DNA of 10,003 bases from an uncultured Sulfurovum sp. (GTDB lineage Bacteria; Campylobacterota; Campylobacteria; Campylobacterales; Sulfurovaceae). The stretch covers positions 1 through 10,003 of the forward strand of contig CAMZNQ010000346.1 in assembly GCA_947313765.1 (NCBI GenBank), given 5' to 3'. Below the pieces are notes generated by a model. The model was given only the letters and a program-made list of their open reading frames with translations. It was not told where the DNA came from and did not search any database. The first letter of the stretch is position 1; each line of letters opens with the position of its first letter. A program made the translations under genes and the position numbers. Below are positions 6,449-10,003 of this stretch, in pieces.

Positions 6449-7138
6449 ATGAATATTAAAATATATCGAAAAGAGGGAGTAGAGAGTTTTGAGATTCCAT
6501 TTGAGAGTACAACTCTTCTAAAAGCTCTATTTCACATTAAACATAAGATAGATAATAGTTTAACCTTTAGCTCAAATTGTCGCTCTGGCGTATGTGGAGC
6601 TTGTGCTGTTCGTGTAAATGGAAAAGAGGTTCTATCTTGCTCTTACAATTTCAAAGATGATGATTTGGTAGAACCATTAGCATATCATGAAGTTTTACGT
6701 GATTTAAAAGTTAACAAGAAAAGGGTTGTAGAGACTCTAAAGAGTTCAACTACATGGTTACAGAAGAGTAAAAAAGCAGAGATTACCCAAGAACAAGTAT
6801 CTCTAACCGAAAAACAGACCGATTGCATATTGTGTGATTCATGCTACTCCTCTTGCCCTGTTCTTGAGATAAATCCAAACTTCATTGGACCTTTTGCTTT
6901 AACAAGAGCATATCGCTACACATCAGACCCAAGAGAGGGAGATATTCAATCCATCGTTGATAATATTCAGACTAATGGTATTTGGGATTGTACTCTATGT
7001 GGAAACTGTACAGAGGTATGTCCACAAGGCATTGACCCTAAGATGGATATTACAATGCTTCGTGGAACATCAACACAATTTGGATATAGTGACCCAAATT
7101 TTCAAACTATGGATTTTGGTTTTAGTGGTGGCTTTTAA
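6449..7138 (+). CDS. Fumarate reductase/succinate dehydrogenase-type iron-sulfur subunit
   Basis: This 229-residue electron-transfer partner of the flavoprotein has an N-terminal plant-type ferredoxin domain with [2Fe-2S] ligands Cys44, Cys49, Cys52 (CRSGVCGAC) and Cys64. The C-terminal domain carries CILCDSCYSSCP (126-137) and CTLCGNCTEVCPQGIDP (181-197). By comparison with E. coli FrdB, Cys126/129/132/191 bind a [4Fe-4S] and Cys136/181/187 the third centre. Here Cys184 is an extra ligand where FrdB has Val207, so the third centre is predicted to be [4Fe-4S] rather than [3Fe-4S]. The start ATG follows the flavoprotein stop with no gap; an AAAGGTGG stretch just upstream can serve as its ribosome-binding site. 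No membrane-anchor (FrdC/SdhCD) or CCG-domain (SdhE/TfrB-like) gene follows; the next gene is convergent. Confidence 0.9.
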   Translation: MNIKIYRKEGVESFEIPFESTTLLKALFHIKHKIDNSLTFSSNCRSGVCGACAVRVNGKEVLSCSYNFKDDDLVEPLAYHEVLRDLKVNKKRVVETLKSSTTWLQKSKKAEITQEQVSLTEKQTDCILCDSCYSSCPVLEINPNFIGPFALTRAYRYTSDPREGDIQSIVDNIQTNGIWDCTLCGNCTEVCPQGIDPKMDITMLRGTSTQFGYSDPNFQTMDFGFSGGF

Positions 7139-7170
7139 GCTTATGTCATTGGTATTGGGTATCTACCCCT

Positions 7171-8064
7171 CTACCCATTCACACGCTCATTACGTTCACC
7201 TTCCTGCTCTTTATAGAGTTTAGCACAACCAATGGAGAGTTCACGCACCTTTAAGATGTAATTTTGTCTTTGAGCTTGTGAGATGGCTTTTCTAGCATCT
7301 AAAACATTAAAAGCGTGACTTGCTACCATACATTGGTCATAGGCAGGAAGAGGTAATCCTGCATCTAAACACAATTTACACTCAGCAGAAGCATCATCAA
7401 AATCTTTTAATAGCTTCTCTACATTTGCTACTTCAAAGTGGTATTTACTAAACTCATACTCACTCTCTTTGTGAACATCTGCATAGGTTGTAACCTCATC
7501 GCCTTGTCTGTTCCAAACAATGTCAAATACAGATTCAACCCCTTGAAGATACATCGCCAATCTCTCTGTTCCGTAAGTAATCTCAACAGCCACAGGGTCA
7601 CAAGCAATCCCCCCTACTTGTTGAAAGTAGGTAAATTGAGTTACCTCCATGCCGTCTAGCCAAACTTCCCAACCAAGACCCCAAGCACCAAGCGTTGGAG
7701 ACTCCCAGTTGTCTTCTACAAAACGAATGTCATGCTCTTGAAGATTTAACCCTAAATACTCCAATGACTTCAAATAAAGCTCTTGAATATTGTCAGGACT
7801 CGGTTTAATGAGTGCTTGAAACTGATAGTAAGCTCCTAATCGGTTTGGATTCTCTCCATAACGTCCATCGGTAGGTCTTCTACTTGGAGCAACATAGGCT
7901 GTAGCCCAAGGTTTAGAGTCTAAGCTTCTAAGTAGTGTAGCAGGATGAAAAGTCCCTGCACCTGCTGGTATGTCGTAAGGTTGTACAATATTACATCCTT
8001 GTTCTGCCCAGTATTGTTGTAGTTTTAGTAGTATTTCACTAAAGGTTAATGCGTTTTTGTTCAT
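7171..8064 (-). CDS. glyQ: Glycine-tRNA ligase alpha subunit
   Basis: This 297-residue alpha subunit of the bacterial (alpha2 beta2) glycyl-tRNA synthetase charges tRNA-Gly with glycine in the cytoplasm. The sequence is highly conserved throughout: [67 protein letters not shown] and [14 protein letters not shown] are family hallmarks (class II core with the RxxxGRYGxNPNR motif). I prefer the ATG at 8062-8064 because AGGAG lies five bases upstream. An in-frame GTG two codons earlier (8068-8070) abuts that site and is unlikely. The ATG overlaps the stop of the upstream small gene (ATGA, 8061-8064), so translation is probably coupled. The beta subunit gene glyS is not in this window. Confidence 0.97.
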   Translation of the reverse strand: MNKNALTFSEILLKLQQYWAEQGCNIVQPYDIPAGAGTFHPATLLRSLDSKPWATAYVAPSRRPTDGRYGENPNRLGAYYQFQALIKPSPDNIQELYLKSLEYLGLNLQEHDIRFVEDNWESPTLGAWGLGWEVWLDGMEVTQFTYFQQVGGIACDPVAVEITYGTERLAMYLQGVESVFDIVWNRQGDEVTTYADVHKESEYEFSKYHFEVANVEKLLKDFDDASAECKLCLDAGLPLPAYDQCMVASHAFNVLDARKAISQAQRQNYILKVRELSIGCAKLYKEQEGERNERVNG

Positions 8065-8606
8065 AGACACTCCTGTTCTAATTTTTCTTTTAACTTATTA
8101 CACTCTAAAAAAGTTGTATTTTTATACTTTGCTAAAAGTCTATTGATAATCATATCAATAGGTGTTCCACTATTACAATATAGATAAAACATTGGCATAT
8201 TAGCTGTTTTTTGACTATCAAACCGTTTATTTAAAATATCCGTTGTATTACTTGCTTTTTTAGCTGATGTATTTGTTAAGTTTACAATTGTATCAGATAA
8301 GATTCGTCGTTTAACTTCAATATTCATTGGTTGTATTAATGCTATAATTTCATCTATTTTAAGATAAACTATATTATTATCTTCATATTTATAAAAATCA
8401 AAATTTTTATCTATCTCTTTACAACAGTTATGAAGAAAAGAGAGTGTTATGCTCTTCTCTTCCACTAAATAATATCTATCTTTACACTCAATCACTTTAT
8501 CACAAGTCGAACCAACTTTATCTAATTTATCCATCTCAATAATAGAGAAAGAACTTAAAGCAGAATCACAACACTTCTCTTTGATACTTTTTATAGGTAT
8601 TGCCAC
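8061..8606 (-). CDS. Unknown 181-residue partner of the upstream ATPase; possible nuclease-like effector
   Basis: I do not recognise the family. This is a soluble protein with no signal peptide or membrane segment, and it is rich in cysteine (Cys12, 13, 35, 41, 61, 62, 144, 169, 180). The stretch [18 protein letters not shown] (35-52) resembles the D...(D/E)xK strand-turn-strand of PD-(D/E)XK nucleases, with Asp36 and Glu49-x-Lys51 as candidate metal ligands; this is a weak, by-eye inference. The second half (95-180) looks mostly helical and polar. The start is a GTG at 8604-8606 with GAGG seven bases upstream, and it overlaps the end of the ATPase gene by 16 bases. Its stop overlaps glyQ. 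The tight overlap with an OLD/AAA-type ATPase suggests a two-gene module in which this is the effector. A regulatory or Toprim-like role is also possible. Confidence 0.6.
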   Translation of the reverse strand: MAIPIKSIKEKCCDSALSSFSIIEMDKLDKVGSTCDKVIECKDRYYLVEEKSITLSFLHNCCKEIDKNFDFYKYEDNNIVYLKIDEIIALIQPMNIEVKRRILSDTIVNLTNTSAKKASNTTDILNKRFDSQKTANMPMFYLYCNSGTPIDMIINRLLAKYKNTTFLECNKLKEKLEQECL

Positions 8607-9793
8607 AAAATATCCTCAAAGGTATCCATTAGCTCTTTTTGTAAAATATCCCAATTATCATCATCTAAAATATGATTAGTAACAATACCATCTTTTTCAT
8701 CTAAGACATTAAAAGAGACTCTATCTCTATAATTTCCTTTTTTAGATATGGCATTCAGATAATCAGCCATATAAGGGCTATGAGTAGAAAATACTATCTT
8801 TACTCCTGCATTCATAAGTTCAACAAACAAGTCAACCATTTTTAGTTGCCATTGTGGATGTAGATGTACCTCTGGCTCTTCCCAAAAAAGAATAGAACCT
8901 TTTTTTAGAGCTTTATTTGTGACTAAATATTGTAGTAGTCCTATGCTTTTAATTCCAGATGAAGCGTTGAGAATATCATAGTTTTTATCATCTTTTCTAT
9001 TAAAAATAAAAGAGTCTCCACTACTTTCAATATCTCCACCAATAATAGCTTGTGATTTCTCTCTAAAACTTTTAATCAACTTATCTTGTTCTTCATCTGT
9101 AAATGAGTAATCTGTGTCAAGAATATTTAAAAGTGATTCTATATGATAAGGAGTTTTCCCTTTTTCTCTTTTCATAAAAGCTTTAAATTCTAAAATTAAT
9201 GGAGTTTCTACAAAAACTGGTTCTTGTTGGAACTGATTGGTATAGTTAGAGAAGTCAGCATAAATAGTAGGAGTTTCAACTTTTTTATTATTAAAAGAGA
9301 AAAGAAATTTTTCTATTTTTGAATCTCGACATACAATAGTATAACTATCTGATTTTATATCAAAATTCGAAGATATTTGTTCAATATTTTGAAATATTGA
9401 ATCTATTAAATTTTTTAAATATCCTTGAATCCAACCATTTATCTTTTCTTCAAATTTACCATCTTTCACCATATCAAATGACTTAGTAGTTTCATTTTTC
9501 AATATTTCAAGTTCAATCTTAACCTTATGAACTTTTTCAATATCAGAATCTTTTTCAGCTTCTTCGAACTCTTTAACAATTTCAATATATTTTAAAAGAT
9601 GGTCATTTGCTACTTTAATAGAGGTAAAAACCTCTATTGAAGATAAGTCTATAGACTTATCTACGGCATACATAAACTTCATAACATAACTTTTACCCGT
9701 TCCAGGCTTTCCAGCTAAAACAGTAATATCATTAAATTCAACCGAAGTATCTTTTAACTTTGCAAAGTTTTTAAAATGTGCCAATTCAGCCAT
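8591..9793 (-). CDS. AAA/OLD-family ATPase (ABC-type head), likely part of a two-gene defence-like module
   Basis: This 400-residue ATPase has an ABC/SMC-type head. Walker A is GKPGTGKS (28-35), a helical and partly coiled-coil insert spans about 62-140, a signature-like ASSGIKS is at 277-283, Walker B is ILFWEEPEVHLHP (301-313), and a switch histidine sits in STHSP (336-340). These match the AAA_15/AAA_21 (OLD-like) group used in OLD, PARIS AriA, Septu PtuA and similar anti-phage systems. It lacks the C-terminal Toprim domain of true OLD proteins, so any nuclease should be in the partner. I chose the ATG at 9791-9793: AAAGG lies six bases upstream and the FKNF...ITVLAG start is typical. The frame stays open 24 codons further, to an ATG in the REP/purE region, but that extension is only repeat sequence. 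It overlaps the following gene by 16 bases. Confidence 0.85.
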   Translation of the reverse strand: MAELAHFKNFAKLKDTSVEFNDITVLAGKPGTGKSYVMKFMYAVDKSIDLSSIEVFTSIKVANDHLLKYIEIVKEFEEAEKDSDIEKVHKVKIELEILKNETTKSFDMVKDGKFEEKINGWIQGYLKNLIDSIFQNIEQISSNFDIKSDSYTIVCRDSKIEKFLFSFNNKKVETPTIYADFSNYTNQFQQEPVFVETPLILEFKAFMKREKGKTPYHIESLLNILDTDYSFTDEEQDKLIKSFREKSQAIIGGDIESSGDSFIFNRKDDKNYDILNASSGIKSIGLLQYLVTNKALKKGSILFWEEPEVHLHPQWQLKMVDLFVELMNAGVKIVFSTHSPYMADYLNAISKKGNYRDRVSFNVLDEKDGIVTNHILDDDNWDILQKELMDTFEDILWQYL

Positions 9794-9809
9794 GTTATGC
9801 CTTTTTTCT

Positions 9810-9815
9810 ATTGTA
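9810..9815 (-). promoter_or_regulatory. Candidate -10 box for the ATPase gene
   Basis: TACAAT on the minus strand, 16 bases upstream of the ATPase ATG. A 17-base spacer would place a -35-like GTCACA inside the REP palindrome (four of six matches to TTGACA). This would give the inserted pair, and glyQ behind it, their own start of transcription in addition to read-through from purE. Weak evidence. Confidence 0.25.
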
Positions 9816-9831
9816 CCAAATTTTATTTGAC

Positions 9832-9852
9832 GTGTGACATGGTCACACCTAC
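9832..9852 (-). repeat. REP-like palindrome, class 1, copy 3, at the purE stop
   Basis: It is identical over 21 bases to the copies at 16-36 and 69-89 (GTAG foot, GTGTGAC, CAT, GTCACAC). Its foot overlaps the 3' end of purE, and the TAG of GTAG is the purE stop codon. It has no following T-run, so it is not an intrinsic terminator. It lies between purE and the ATPase gene, about 40 bases from the latter's start. Confidence 0.8.
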
Positions 9853-10003
9853 AGAAGCACTTCAACAGTACTAGAATCTAACTCGACCTTTTTTGCTTTG
9901 CTAATTCTATCTTCTTGAAGTTTTACTTTTAACTCATCATCTTGTAGAGCCATAATCTGAATGGCTAAGTAGGCTGAATTTACAGCTCCTGCTTTACCGA
10001 TTG
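9849..10003 (-). CDS. purE: N5-carboxyaminoimidazole ribonucleotide mutase, C-terminal part
   Basis: Only the last 50 residues are in the window; the gene continues past its right edge. IGKAGAVNSAYLAIQIMAL followed by DDELKVKLQEDR matches the end of class I PurE, which converts N5-CAIR to CAIR in purine synthesis; the Gly-Lys-Ala-Gly-Ala loop and the A-x-Q helix are typical. The stop TAG is contributed by the foot of the REP-like palindrome. It is the first gene of the purE-ATPase-small protein-glyQ series on the minus strand. Confidence 0.82.
   Translation of the reverse strand, partial: IGKAGAVNSAYLAIQIMALQDDELKVKLQEDRISKAKKVELDSSTVEVLL

Noticed and set aside
7157..7168. GGGT-ATCT-ACCC hairpin between the convergent iron-sulfur and glyQ genes as a bidirectional terminator
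   Set aside because: The stem is only 4 bp and no T-run follows on either strand; not enough to call a terminator.
6957..7223. Plus-strand ORF of 88 codons overlapping the iron-sulfur subunit gene
   Set aside because: It is out of frame within a Cys-motif gene of clear identity and runs on into the antisense of glyQ.
7438..7659. Plus-strand ORF of 73 codons opposite glyQ
   Set aside because: It is the shadow of a highly conserved gene, with no ribosome site.
9794..9865. 24-codon N-terminal extension of the ATPase starting from an ATG within the REP/purE region
   Set aside because: It is translation of the repeat and purE tail, and there is no ribosome site there. The internal ATG at 9793 has a good site and starts the conserved domain.

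Overview
The window reads as chromosomal DNA from a Campylobacterota (epsilonproteobacterial) organism, probably in or near the Sulfurimonas/Sulfurovum group. This is inferred from the AT-rich base composition, the AddB type that lacks a Walker A motif, the PurE-GlyQ neighbourhood and the general protein style. No rRNA, tRNA or CRISPR array was seen.

Layout. Positions 1-285 are a non-coding, repeat-bearing end with two inverted copies of a small GTAG-footed palindrome, a second class of GTAG-footed hairpin, and a possible gene remnant. Positions 286-4425 hold three minus-strand genes, read from right to left: an AddB-like recombination nuclease (leaving the intergenic region at 4425), a phytase-like beta-propeller lipoprotein, and a PqiA-like inner-membrane protein. 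The last two overlap by 4 bases. Positions 4426-4837 are a divergent, very AT-rich intergenic region. It carries an extended -10 promoter and a 15-bp perfect inverted repeat in what would be the leader of the next transcript. Positions 4838-7138 (plus strand) encode a two-gene succinate dehydrogenase/fumarate reductase-type module, a flavoprotein plus an iron-sulfur protein, with no membrane anchor gene. Positions 7171-10003 (minus strand, convergent with that pair) carry the end of purE, then an OLD/AAA-type ATPase gene, a small unknown gene and glyQ. The last three overlap one another.

The most interesting region is the ATPase plus 181-residue protein (8061-9793), lodged between two housekeeping genes and translationally meshed with glyQ. 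It has the architecture of a two-gene anti-phage module (ATPase plus small effector). The effector belongs to no family I recognise, although it has a faint D...ExK nuclease-like signature. The second point is the FrdAB-like pair. Its flavoprotein has Gln where classical enzymes have the FAD-linking His, and its iron-sulfur subunit has an extra Cys that should turn the [3Fe-4S] centre into a [4Fe-4S] centre. The third is the set of RAYT/REP-like palindromes, three identical and one of a different class. One of them supplies the stop codon of purE.

Limits: all functional calls come from reading motifs by eye. No database search, folding or alignment was run.
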